Positions 8,710 to 16,677 of a DNA stretch of 64,000 bases are shown here, one piece after another; position 1 is the first letter of the stretch; each line of letters opens with the position of its first letter. This stretch comes from Homoserinimonas aerilata. GTDB lineage: Bacteria > Actinomycetota > Actinomycetes > Actinomycetales > Microbacteriaceae. The DNA is taken from assembly GCF_006716125.1 (NCBI RefSeq), contig NZ_VFOM01000003.1, positions 106,591 through 170,590 on the forward strand, written 5' to 3'. A program made the translations under genes and the position numbers. Under the pieces are notes generated by a model. It searched no databases, was not told where the DNA came from, and saw nothing but the letters and a program-made list of their open reading frames with translations.

Positions 8710-9912
8710 CTAATCCGATACCCCGATCTGCCGAGCGATGTGGCGTCCGATCGGGAACGCCGCGGTCGCCGCCGGTGATGGCGCGTTCAGCACATGCGTC
8801 ATCCGCGCCGTCTGCTCGATCATGAAGTCATGGATGAGTGTGCCGTCGCGTGCCACCGCCTGCGCCCGGATGCCCGCCTCATAGGGGAGCAGCTCGCGTG
8901 CGCGCAGCGCCGGCGCATACTTCTGCGCCTCGCGCAGATAACTCGACTTGAACAGCGAGTTGCGCATCTCGCGCACGGCGGTGACCACATTGGAGCCGGC
9001 GACCCGCCACAGGCCAGGGAAGAGCGCGTACTCGAGCACGTCCCGCGGGTTCAGCGAGAACTTCGGGTACCCCTCCCGCGCGAGCCCGAGCACCGCGGAG
9101 GGCCCCACCGTGATCTCACCCGAGATCGTCGGGCTGATATGGATGCCGAGGAACGGCAGCTCCGGATCTGGGATCGGGTAGATGAGACTGTTGACGAAGC
9201 CGCGGCGCTCGGGGGCGAGCAGAAAGTATTCGCCGCGGAACGGGATGATCTGAACATCCGTCTGCACCCCAGCGAGGCGGGCGATGCGATCAGCCTGCAA
9301 CCCGGCGCAGGCCACGAGGTGCCCCGCGCGCACCCGCAGCTCAGGCGTCTCGATGGTCACCCCATCGCTGTCCTCAGCGATGGAGGTGACCCGGGCACCG
9401 AGATGGATGCTTGCCCCCGCCGCTTCGATGACGCGGGCGATCGCGAGACTCACTTGGGTGTAGTCGACGATGCCGGTGCTGGGGATGAACAGGGCCTCGG
9501 AGCCGTTCACGTTCGGCTCCCGGCGTCGCAACTCCGAGCGCGAGAGCCGCTCGGAGCGCAGCCCGTGCAACCCCGCCCTCTCCTCGAGGGCGTTCATGCG
9601 CTCGACCTCGACGCTGTTCGTCGCCACGAGGAGCTTTCCGCAGAATTCGACCTCGATGCCGTGCTCGCGGCAGAACTCGGTCGTCGCGGCGCCACCCTCG
9701 ATCGAGAACTTCGCCTTGAGGCTGCCCGGCGCGTAGTAGATGCCCGAGTGGATGACGCCCGAGTTGTGTCCCGTCTGGTGGCGGGCGACCGCGTCCTCCT
9801 TCTCGAGAACCACGACCCTCGCATCCGGATGCTCGTCGAGCAGCGCCTTCGCCGTGGCGAGGCCGACGATGCCGCCACCGATGATGCAGAAGTCGACGTC
9901 GAGGGTCTTCAT
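8710..9912 (-). CDS. lhgO: L-2-hydroxyglutarate oxidase-type FAD oxidoreductase (LhgO-like)
   Basis: 400-aa FAD-dependent enzyme that oxidises an (S)-2-hydroxy acid, classically L-2-hydroxyglutarate to 2-oxoglutarate. The N-terminal dinucleotide fold reads CIIGGGIVGLATA, and the segment RHQTGHNSGVIHSGIYYAPG is diagnostic of this family. The C-terminal NAPSPAATAAFPIGRHIA is also typical. The start ATGA overlaps the stop of the Ldh gene. In an operon otherwise devoted to di- or tricarboxylates, its true substrate may be a substituted 2-hydroxyglutarate. Confidence 0.92.
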   Translation of the reverse strand: MKTLDVDFCIIGGGIVGLATAKALLDEHPDARVVVLEKEDAVARHQTGHNSGVIHSGIYYAPGSLKAKFSIEGGAATTEFCREHGIEVEFCGKLLVATNSVEVERMNALEERAGLHGLRSERLSRSELRRREPNVNGSEALFIPSTGIVDYTQVSLAIARVIEAAGASIHLGARVTSIAEDSDGVTIETPELRVRAGHLVACAGLQADRIARLAGVQTDVQIIPFRGEYFLLAPERRGFVNSLIYPIPDPELPFLGIHISPTISGEITVGPSAVLGLAREGYPKFSLNPRDVLEYALFPGLWRVAGSNVVTAVREMRNSLFKSSYLREAQKYAPALRARELLPYEAGIRAQAVARDGTLIHDFMIEQTARMTHVLNAPSPAATAAFPIGRHIARQIGVSD

Positions 9913-10988
9913 GCCGTGAGCTCCAATACGTAAGGGGCGGAGTTGCGGGTGCAGAGTTCGCGCAGCTGCGCGAGCAGGGTCGAAGGGAGGGGAACGCCGT
10001 CCCTGAGTCGACGCTCGCGCTCCGCCGCCTCAGGATCGCCGGGGACGAGCACCGGGAAGGTCGGGTTCAGCGGCTCGGATCCGCGCATGCTGCGCAGCAG
10101 CTCGTCGACATAGTCGGCCGAGGTGCCGGCGGGCGAGAACGCGTCGGGGCGCAGCGCGAGGAAGAAGTGGCCGATGTCGCCCGTGCCCGGCATGCCGGCG
10201 CCCGCGAGCGCGCAACTGAGTATCTGCACCATGAGGCTGAGCCCGTACCCCTTGTGCCCGCCGCCCTGGACATCCGGCCCGCCGAGCGGAGTGAGCCCAG
10301 CGTTCTCGTCGTGCTGGATGGCCTCGTAGGCTGCCGCAGCATCGGTGATCGACTCGCCGTCGCCGTCGATGACCCAGCCGTCGGGCACGGGCAGCTGCTT
10401 GAGCGCGTAGCTGCGCACCTTGTTGCTGGCGACGACGGATGTCGACATGTCGAGCACGAGAGGCTCGCCGTCGCGACCAGGGGCGGCAAAGGCGAGCGGG
10501 TTCGTGCCGAGCCGGGACTGGCGTGAACCCGTCGGCAGCACACCGGTCAGCCGCGTCGACGTGGTGACGAAGGCCATCATGCCCTCCGCGGCGGCGAGTC
10601 TCGCGTAGCTGCCGAGGGCACCGAAATGGTGCGAGTTGCGCACGGCGACGGCGCCGATGCCCACGGTCCGAGCCTTGTCCATGGCCAGACGCATTGCGTC
10701 GACGGCTGCCGGGTGCCCGAGCCCGCCTCCCGCATCGATCGTTGCCACGGCGGGCGTCTCGGCTGTGATGGTGCGGGGTGCGTCGATGGCGAGCCTACCG
10801 CTGGCGCGGAGCCTGTCGTAGGTCATGAGCATCGAGATGCCGTGTGAGTCGATTCCGCGCAGGTCGGTGTCGACCATGGCGTCGACAGTCTTCTCGACAT
10901 CATCGGGCAGCATGCCCCAGGCCGTCAGGACCACCCTGATCTGCTCGGCCACCGCAGTGTGCGGAATAAAAAGATATTCGGGTGTCAT
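9909..10988 (-). CDS. Ldh family (malate/L-lactate type 2) NAD(P) oxidoreductase
   Basis: 359-aa member of the non-Rossmann malate/L-lactate dehydrogenase family, which interconverts 2-oxo and 2-hydroxy acids. Recognisable motifs are DTDLRGIDSHGISML (active-site His), VRNSHHFGALGSYARLA (NAD binding) and LGTNPLAFAAPG; GGHKGYGLSLMVQIL is the conserved C-terminal segment. It overlaps its neighbours by ATGA on both sides. Together with the LhgO-type oxidase downstream, the operon has two enzymes for 2-hydroxy acid oxidation. Exact substrate unknown. Confidence 0.93.
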   Translation of the reverse strand: MTPEYLFIPHTAVAEQIRVVLTAWGMLPDDVEKTVDAMVDTDLRGIDSHGISMLMTYDRLRASGRLAIDAPRTITAETPAVATIDAGGGLGHPAAVDAMRLAMDKARTVGIGAVAVRNSHHFGALGSYARLAAAEGMMAFVTTSTRLTGVLPTGSRQSRLGTNPLAFAAPGRDGEPLVLDMSTSVVASNKVRSYALKQLPVPDGWVIDGDGESITDAAAAYEAIQHDENAGLTPLGGPDVQGGGHKGYGLSLMVQILSCALAGAGMPGTGDIGHFFLALRPDAFSPAGTSADYVDELLRSMRGSEPLNPTFPVLVPGDPEAAERERRLRDGVPLPSTLLAQLRELCTRNSAPYVLELTA

Positions 10989-11788
10989 GGTGTTCCTCTC
11001 AGGAGGTCGAGCAGGATCCGGGTGAAGTGCTCGGGCTGTTCGACATTGGACAGGTGCGCGGCCTCGGGGATGATGTGCAGGGTTGAGCCGGCGATGGCCG
11101 CGTGGAGGCGTCGGGCATGCTCGATGGTCGTGGACGGGTCATGCTCGCCGACGATGACGGCGACGGGAACGTCGATCGCGGGGAGTCTTGCTGTCGTGTC
11201 GATGTGCGGGATCGCGGCGCAGCATCCGGCGTAGCCTTCGGGGTTCGTCGTTCGCAGTGTGCGCTGGTAGCGGCGTACCAGTTCTGGGTTGCGCGCCACG
11301 AGGGCCGGGGTGAACCAGCGCAACGGCGTCGTCAGCGCGATCGAGTCGAGGCCCTGTGAGAGCGCGGTCGCGGCCCGGCCCGCCCAGAAGTCGGAGACCT
11401 CCCGCCCATAGTGGCTCGTCGTGTCGGCCAGGGCGAGGCCGGTGAAGCGTTCGGGCTGGGCGAGCGCCGCATGCTGCGCGATCATGCCGCCCATCGAGAG
11501 TCCGACGAGCGTGCAGCGCTCGACACCGACGGCGTCGAGAATGGCAAGGAGATCGCCGGCGAGGAGCTCGAAGTCGTACGGCCCCGACGTCGAGCCACTG
11601 CCGCCGTGGCCCCTCGTGTCGTAGCGAAGAACGCGGTGCCCGGCTGAGAGCACCGCAACCTGCTCATCCCACATCTCGAGGGTGCAGCCGAGCGAGTTCG
11701 AGAACACCACCCACGGGCCGCTCGTTCCGTCGATACGGACCCTGTGAGGGATGCCGCCCGCTTCGATCATCCGGTCGCCCTCTGTCAT
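10985..11788 (-). CDS. Alpha/beta hydrolase, 3-oxoadipate enol-lactonase (PcaD) type
   Basis: 267-aa alpha/beta-fold hydrolase. The catalytic triad is visible: nucleophile Ser in VGLSMGGMIAQ, Asp in VGEHDPSTT and His in PEAAHLSNVEQP. The pattern RYDTRGHGGSG is typical of enol-lactonases of the beta-ketoadipate pathway. The frame opens further upstream, but the ATG at 11788 gives a 4-nt overlap with the upstream stop, the rule in this operon, so I chose it. It may open a lactone formed by the PcaB-type or enolase-type enzyme of the same operon. Confidence 0.9.
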   Translation of the reverse strand: MTEGDRMIEAGGIPHRVRIDGTSGPWVVFSNSLGCTLEMWDEQVAVLSAGHRVLRYDTRGHGGSGSTSGPYDFELLAGDLLAILDAVGVERCTLVGLSMGGMIAQHAALAQPERFTGLALADTTSHYGREVSDFWAGRAATALSQGLDSIALTTPLRWFTPALVARNPELVRRYQRTLRTTNPEGYAGCCAAIPHIDTTARLPAIDVPVAVIVGEHDPSTTIEHARRLHAAIAGSTLHIIPEAAHLSNVEQPEHFTRILLDLLRGTP

Positions 11789-12942
11789 TCGGCTCCTCGT
11801 GTCGCGAATCGCAGGTAGTCCTCGTCGAAACGGAAGCCCCACCCGGGGCCTGTGGGCAGCTCCGAGAATCCGTCGCGGAACGGCCGCTCCGGCATGTCAG
11901 CGATGAGACGGTAGAAGAAGGGGTCACGCCAGGGGAGGAACACCTCCGCCAGTGTGCTGTTCGGCACCCCCGCCGCCATCATGAGCCCGATCTGAGGCTC
12001 GATGTGCTGCAGCGCGGTGACCCCGAATGCGGATGCCAGGGCGGCGACCCTGCGCCACTCGCTCGGGCCGCCTCCCCAGTAGGCATCGAAGTTGCACATG
12101 TCGATCGCGTCGGCGAGGAGCAGCTCCCGGCAGCCGAAGCGTGAGAGTTCGCTCTGGCCTGCCGCGATGGGGATGCCCCCTCTGCTGCGCACGACGGCCA
12201 TGTCCTGACGGTCGTTCTCCCACCGGCACGGCTCCTCGAACCAGGCGAGATCGAGGCCGTCGACGAGCCGTGTGAACTCGAGGGCCTCCTGCCTGCTCCA
12301 GCCCTGGTTGGCGTCCGCTGCGATGACGAAGTCGGCCCCGGCGGCGTCCCGGGCGGCTGCCACGCGCCGCGCATCCTCGCGCGGGCTCTTCTTGCCGACC
12401 TTGATCTTGAGGCCGCCGATCCCGAAGTCGCGAAGCTCCGCGACCTCATCATGGAGGGCGCCGAGGTCGTCTTCTGCGCGGTAGTAACCTCCGAGCGCGA
12501 AGACGGGGATGCGCTGCTTGGCGGCTCCCCACATCACGTTGATGGGCAGGCCGGCGATCTTGCCGAGCGCGTCATGCATGGCAGCGTCGACGCAGGCCTG
12601 TGCGCGCAGGGCTATGCGCCGGTCGCGCAGGAATGGCACTGTTGATGCTCGCGTGGCATCCCATGCCTCATCGATGGCCACGATGCGTCGGCCGATCAGC
12701 AGTGGTTCGAGCTCGTCGCGGATCATCGCGATGATGCGCGGCTGCAGTTCGTCGTCGTTGCCGAGGAAGCATTCGCCCACGATGCCTGCATCGGTGTGGA
12801 TGCGGGTGACGATCGCGCAGCGATGGGTGAGGCTGAGGCCCGAACCCTCCGCAGAGCGCTCGAGTCTCACCCGCAGGGGGATCGTCTCGATCCTGGTGAT
12901 GCGCGCATCCGCAGCGGTGCTCGCGATGTCAGGGGAGGCCAT
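11785..12942 (-). CDS. Mandelate racemase / muconate lactonizing enzyme family protein
   Basis: 385-aa enolase-superfamily enzyme, which removes the alpha-proton of a carboxylate to racemise, dehydrate or cycloisomerise it. All expected residues are seen: the KxK pair K179/K181 (GGLKIKVGKK), metal ligands D210 (ADANQGW), E236 (FEEPC) and E265 (GQSE), and H313 (LQHIEP). The capping domain occupies the first about 130 residues. The start at 12942 has GGAAGGAGC 8-9 nt upstream; a longer frame to 12999 would overlap the previous gene more deeply. Reaction type cannot be decided by eye; acid-sugar dehydratase and cycloisomerase are both possible. Confidence 0.92.
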   Translation of the reverse strand: MASPDIASTAADARITRIETIPLRVRLERSAEGSGLSLTHRCAIVTRIHTDAGIVGECFLGNDDELQPRIIAMIRDELEPLLIGRRIVAIDEAWDATRASTVPFLRDRRIALRAQACVDAAMHDALGKIAGLPINVMWGAAKQRIPVFALGGYYRAEDDLGALHDEVAELRDFGIGGLKIKVGKKSPREDARRVAAARDAAGADFVIAADANQGWSRQEALEFTRLVDGLDLAWFEEPCRWENDRQDMAVVRSRGGIPIAAGQSELSRFGCRELLLADAIDMCNFDAYWGGGPSEWRRVAALASAFGVTALQHIEPQIGLMMAAGVPNSTLAEVFLPWRDPFFYRLIADMPERPFRDGFSELPTGPGWGFRFDEDYLRFATRGAE

Positions 12943-14326
12943 CCGTTGCTCCTTCCGAGGCCGTGAAAGGCGAGGTCGCGCCCGCCGTGTCGATCTCATA
13001 GACGTTGAGCGTCATGGAGACGAGCGAGTAGTAGCCGAGGATTCCGACGAGGTCGGCGAGACCTCGCCGACCGAGCACGGCGGTTGCGCGCTCGAACAGT
13101 GCATCTCCTATGCGGTGTCGGTGGTTCAGGGCGAGCGCAACGTCGACGACGGTGCGTTCGTCTTCGGCGTCGAACTCGGGCAGGATCCCGAGCCGGATGC
13201 TCTCGATGAGATGCGGGTCGAGCCCGGCCTGGGCCGCAGCCGCCGAGTGCACCCTCCACTCGAACGGGGTTCCCCACAGCCGGGCGGTGACGATGATGGC
13301 GAGTTCGGAGAGCCGCGGGCCGAGGGAGGTGCGGTACCTCAGGGTCTCTCCGAGGGCCTGCGCCCGCGCCGCAAGCTCCGGGTTCACCAGCCACGCCCGC
13401 ATGGGGGCGGGCATCCGACCGCGCACCCCGGCGACGGCTTCGGCGACGGCGGCTCGCTGCTCCTCGCTGAACTCAGCCTCGGGGATGTCAACGTGGCGGA
13501 GGCTGGAATGCTCGCCGCCGCCAAAGAAGCCGAGCAACTCGGCTGCGGCCACTTGGGGGGCCTCGGCTGCGATGAAGTGGGCCGCGTCGATGGTCACGAC
13601 GGTGGCGGATGGCAGCCGCTCGGCGGCGGCCTGCACGTTGTCGACGGGACGCACCACATCGTGGAGCCCGGCGAGCATGAGCACGGGGCATTTCACCCGT
13701 TCGAGGGCATCGCCGAGTTCGATCTCTGCGAGGGCTTCGTTGTGTTGGGCGAAGCCGTGGGGTTCATTCGCCAGATAGCGACCGCGGAAGCGCGGGAACT
13801 CGCTGTTCCCCGTCCGACGGGATTCCGGCCATGCGCGGTCGAGGCTCGACGAGAGGACTGAGCGCATGCCCGACTCCTGCGCTCCGTGGGAACGGGCTTC
13901 GAGAATCTCGCGTGATGACGGGGCGATGTCGAGGGCGGGCGCGAGAAGGGCGACGGAGCTCACGGCATCCGGATGCGCGGCCGCATGCAGCAGAGCCGGG
14001 GCTGCCCCGAAGGCGGCACCGACGAGACGCACGCGTCTGCTCACTCCGAGCGCCGTGAGGAGCTCTGCGAGATCGTTGGCCAGGTCGTGTGCGGTGAACG
14101 GCTCCATGGTCTTCTCCGACCGGCCAGCGGAGCGTTGATCGTAGCGGATGACGGTGTTGTCGACCGCGAGAACTGCGGCGACCGCATCCCAGCTTTCGAG
14201 GCATCCGCCGATCTCGTGGATGAGCACGATGGGGTCGCCCTGCCCTTCGATGCGATAGCGCAGCGCGCATCCGTTGATGTCGAGCCACTCGTCTCGGCTG
14301 GCTTCCATGAGGGCGGGGGGCGTCAC
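12929..14326 (-). CDS. Alpha/beta-hydrolase fold fused to carboxymuconolactone decarboxylase-like domain
   Basis: 465-aa fusion with the domain order of PcaL (3-oxoadipate enol-lactonase/4-carboxymuconolactone decarboxylase). Residues about 15-265 form an alpha/beta-hydrolase domain (VLIHEIGGCLESW, VIRYDQRSAGRSE; His in IDAAHFIAAEAP). The nucleophile elbow reads LVGAAFGAAP, with Ala (near residue 105) where Ser, Cys or Asp is expected, so this half may not hydrolyse. Residues about 300-440 form a CMD-like all-helical domain (LGPRLSELAIIVTARLWG) without the CxxC of AhpD. The GTG at 14326 has AGGTAGG upstream; TTG/ATG alternatives were less convincing. First gene of the operon. Confidence 0.82.
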   Translation of the reverse strand: MTPPALMEASRDEWLDINGCALRYRIEGQGDPIVLIHEIGGCLESWDAVAAVLAVDNTVIRYDQRSAGRSEKTMEPFTAHDLANDLAELLTALGVSRRVRLVGAAFGAAPALLHAAAHPDAVSSVALLAPALDIAPSSREILEARSHGAQESGMRSVLSSSLDRAWPESRRTGNSEFPRFRGRYLANEPHGFAQHNEALAEIELGDALERVKCPVLMLAGLHDVVRPVDNVQAAAERLPSATVVTIDAAHFIAAEAPQVAAAELLGFFGGGEHSSLRHVDIPEAEFSEEQRAAVAEAVAGVRGRMPAPMRAWLVNPELAARAQALGETLRYRTSLGPRLSELAIIVTARLWGTPFEWRVHSAAAAQAGLDPHLIESIRLGILPEFDAEDERTVVDVALALNHRHRIGDALFERATAVLGRRGLADLVGILGYYSLVSMTLNVYEIDTAGATSPFTASEGATDGLP

Positions 14327-14473
14327 GCGGCCTACCTTTCTGTGCTTCTTCGCAAGTAAGTGGAGGGTGAGGGAAATAGCGGTTGACACCCACCATTCAG
14401 CATGAGACGGTGTTTGTCTACAATCTTGTAAAAGATTCGGTCAACAAGGTCGTTGTCACTTTTGGAGGCATCT
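14327..14473. promoter_or_regulatory. Divergent promoter region between the two catabolic operons
   Basis: This 147-bp gap separates the minus-strand operon from the plus-strand GalBCD-type operon. TTCAGC (14396-14401), 17 nt, TACAAT (14419-14424) is a plausible plus-strand promoter. TTGTCTACAA (14414-14423) overlaps its -10 and resembles FCD-GntR operators (TTGT-N2-ACAA). Either GntR protein of the region could control both operons from here. Confidence 0.55.
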
Positions 14474-15274
14474 TTGCGCACCATCACCGTTCTCGGATTC
14501 GGAGAAGCAGGACGCCTCTATGCCGCCGACCTCGCAGCGGCGGGAGCCCGCGTGAAGGGCTACGACCCCTTCGCCCGGTTCGAACACGAAGGTGTCACCC
14601 AGTTCGATGACATCGCCGCAGCCCTCGACGGCGCGGACCTCGCCATCAGCCTGGTCGGGGCCCGCGCCTCAGAAGCCGTCGCAATGCAGGCACTCCCGCA
14701 TCTGGGCAACGGCGCCATATTCGCCGACCTCAACACGGCCTCCCCGGCCTCCAAGGCTGCCATCGCAGCATCCGCAGCAGACACAGGTGTGCTCTTCGCT
14801 GACGTCGCCGTGCTGGCACCCGTGCCCCGTGCCGGCGCCCGCACCCCCCTCATGGCGAGTGGCACGGGAGCCGATGCGCTCCGTGACATGCTCATGCCTT
14901 TCGGGGTGCCCGTCGAGTCGATCGGCGGAGTCGCCGGCGACGCCGCAGGGCGAAAGCTTCTCCGCTCCGTCTTCATGAAGGGTCTCGCCGGCGTCGTGAT
15001 CGAGACGGCAGAAGCGGGACGCCGAGCGGGCAGCGAAGAGTGGGTGCGAGGCCAGATGGCCGATGAACTGGGCCCGGACGGTGCCGGGCTCGTCGAACGG
15101 CTCATCACCGGAAGCCACGCCCATTCGGGCCGTCGCAGGCACGAGATCCAGGATGCTCTCGACTACGTCCGAGACCTCGGCCTCGAAGGATGGATGTCTG
15201 CGGGCGCCCTCGAATGGCTCTCCTCCATCGACGATGCGAAGCAGGCCGCAGCCTCCGATGCCGTCCAGAACTGA
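14474..15274 (+). CDS. NAD(P)-dependent oxidoreductase, 6PGDH-like with DUF1932 C-terminal domain
   Basis: 266-aa dehydrogenase of the beta-hydroxyacid dehydrogenase type. The Rossmann motif VLGFGEAGRLYAADL begins at residue 5, which supports the TTG at 14474 with GGAGG 5 nt upstream over the TTG at 14453. The C-terminal half (GGVAGDAAGRKLLRSVFMKG, with the conserved Lys) matches the DUF1932 family, whose members oxidise or reduce small hydroxy acids. It opens the plus-strand operon and lies 58 nt before the PIG-L gene. It could generate an oxo-dicarboxylate that enters the GalB-GalC steps; this is inference. Confidence 0.85.
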   Translation: MRTITVLGFGEAGRLYAADLAAAGARVKGYDPFARFEHEGVTQFDDIAAALDGADLAISLVGARASEAVAMQALPHLGNGAIFADLNTASPASKAAIAASAADTGVLFADVAVLAPVPRAGARTPLMASGTGADALRDMLMPFGVPVESIGGVAGDAAGRKLLRSVFMKGLAGVVIETAEAGRRAGSEEWVRGQMADELGPDGAGLVERLITGSHAHSGRRRHEIQDALDYVRDLGLEGWMSAGALEWLSSIDDAKQAAASDAVQN

Positions 15275-15332
15275 CCCCATTGCTTCGAGCCGTCGCACAG
15301 CGGCGACGGTCACAACAGAAAGGCAACACCCT

Positions 15333-16049
15333 ATGACCCAGCGTCGACTTCTCGTGGTAGGTGCGCACAGCGCTGACTTCGTCTGGCGAGCCGCCGGAGT
15401 GATCGCCCGGCACACGAGCGCCGGAGGAGAGGCCCGTGTGATCGCCCTCTCCTACGGCGAGCGCGGCGAATCCGGAGAGCTCTGGAAGGAGCCCGGCCAG
15501 ACCGTCGAGAACGTCAAACGCATCCGCCATGGTGAAGCAGAAGCCGCCGCAGAAGCCGTCGGGGCCTCCTTCACCGGCCTCGACCTTGGCGACTACCCGC
15601 TGCGGGCCGGCGGCGAGGAGATCGACAGGCTCGCCGACATCATGAGGGACTACGCCCCCCACGTCGTCATCACGCACCCGGACAAGGACCCCTTCAATCC
15701 CGACCACCCGGTCGCGCACTACGTGACCCAGCAGGCACGCCTCATGACGGCGGGCGCTGTCGTCGAGGCCGGGTTCAAGACGGTGCCGCCATCCGAATTC
15801 CTCGTATTCGAGCCGCACCAGCCGGAGCTGTGCGGTTTCGTCCCCAGCGTCTTCGTCGACATCACCCCCGTCATGGACTCCAAGGTGAAGGCGATGGAGT
15901 GCATGGCGGCGCAGAACTACCTGCGCGAGTACTACGCGCAGCGCGCTGAGCACCGCGGCAATCACGCCCGCAAGGTCACCGGTGACAAGAGCATCCGCCA
16001 GGCCGAGGCGTTCCAGCGCATCATCCCGAACGTTGTGAGCGGGCTGTGA
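15333..16049 (+). CDS. galB: PIG-L family hydratase, 4-oxalomesaconate hydratase (GalB) type
   Basis: 238-aa zinc-dependent PIG-L family protein. Instead of the deacetylase motif AHPDD it has GAHSADFVWRAAG (His12, Asp15), and the following ALSYGERGESGELWKEPG resembles Pseudomonas putida GalB, which hydrates 4-oxalomesaconate to 4-carboxy-4-hydroxy-2-oxoadipate. A third ligand is likely in NPDHPVAHY. The assignment is strengthened by the adjacent aldolase of the GalC type and the GalD-type tautomerase downstream. The ATG at 15333 was chosen because the family motif starts at residue 11. The stop overlaps the next GTG. Confidence 0.82.
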   Translation: MTQRRLLVVGAHSADFVWRAAGVIARHTSAGGEARVIALSYGERGESGELWKEPGQTVENVKRIRHGEAEAAAEAVGASFTGLDLGDYPLRAGGEEIDRLADIMRDYAPHVVITHPDKDPFNPDHPVAHYVTQQARLMTAGAVVEAGFKTVPPSEFLVFEPHQPELCGFVPSVFVDITPVMDSKVKAMECMAAQNYLREYYAQRAEHRGNHARKVTGDKSIRQAEAFQRIIPNVVSGL

Positions 16050-16675
16050 CCGCGCCCGAGACGATCGCAGAGCTGGCAAGGCTCGGCGTCGCCACCGTCT
16101 ACGAGGCAGGGGGCCGGACGGGGCTGATCGACCATGAGTGGAAGCAGCTCGTTCCGGGTGTCTCCGTTGCAGGCCCCGCCAGGATCGCGCTGTGCGGAGC
16201 AGGCGACAACCGGGCCGTCCACGAGGCCGTCGCGCTGCTGCAGCCGGGAGAGATCCTCGTGCTCACGATGGAGGAGGCGGCTCCCGTGGCACTCATCGGC
16301 GACCTCCTCGTCACCCAGATCCGCCGTGCGGGAGCCGCTGGAGTCCTTGTCGACGCCGCGGTGCGCGATGCCGCAGACCTTGCCACCATGGGGCTGCCCA
16401 TCTCGGCCCGTTGGGTGCGGGCCCGCGGTGCCACCAAATCCATCCGTGGACAGGTCGATGTGCCGGTCACCGTCGGCGGGGCCACGATCAACCCGGGAGA
16501 CATCGTCATCCTCGACGCTGATGGTGCCACCGTCGTCGCCGCATCGCAGGCGGAATCGGTGCTGGCAGCCTCGCTCAAGCGTGAGCAGAACGAGGCAACA
16601 GCACGACAGCGATACCTCGAGGGCACGCTCTCCTACGACCAGCACGGATTCCGTGAAGAAGACAAGGACGCATAA
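16046..16675 (+). CDS. galC: RraA-like aldolase, 4-carboxy-4-hydroxy-2-oxoadipate / HMG aldolase (GalC) type
   Basis: 209-aa class II aldolase of the RraA-like fold. HMG/CHA aldolases split 4-carboxy-4-hydroxy-2-oxoadipate into pyruvate and oxaloacetate, or 4-hydroxy-4-methyl-2-oxoglutarate into two pyruvates. The active-site elements IGDLLVTQIRRAG (Gly85, Asp86) and DAAVRD (Arg107, Asp108) are intact. Translation starts at a GTG overlapping the GalB stop (GTGA). RraA itself, an RNase E inhibitor, is unlikely given the metabolic operon. Confidence 0.85.
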   Translation: MTAPETIAELARLGVATVYEAGGRTGLIDHEWKQLVPGVSVAGPARIALCGAGDNRAVHEAVALLQPGEILVLTMEEAAPVALIGDLLVTQIRRAGAAGVLVDAAVRDAADLATMGLPISARWVRARGATKSIRGQVDVPVTVGGATINPGDIVILDADGATVVAASQAESVLAASLKREQNEATARQRYLEGTLSYDQHGFREEDKDA

Positions 16676-16677
16676 CC

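Noticed and set aside
15333-16049. N-acetylglucosaminyl deacetylase (MshB/PIG-L)
   Set aside because: The AHPDD deacetylase motif is replaced by AHSAD as in GalB-type hydratases, and the neighbours are GalC and GalD homologues.
16046-16675. RraA regulator of RNase E or demethylmenaquinone methyltransferase
   Set aside because: The fold is shared, but the aldolase residues are intact and the gene sits between hydratase and transporter genes.
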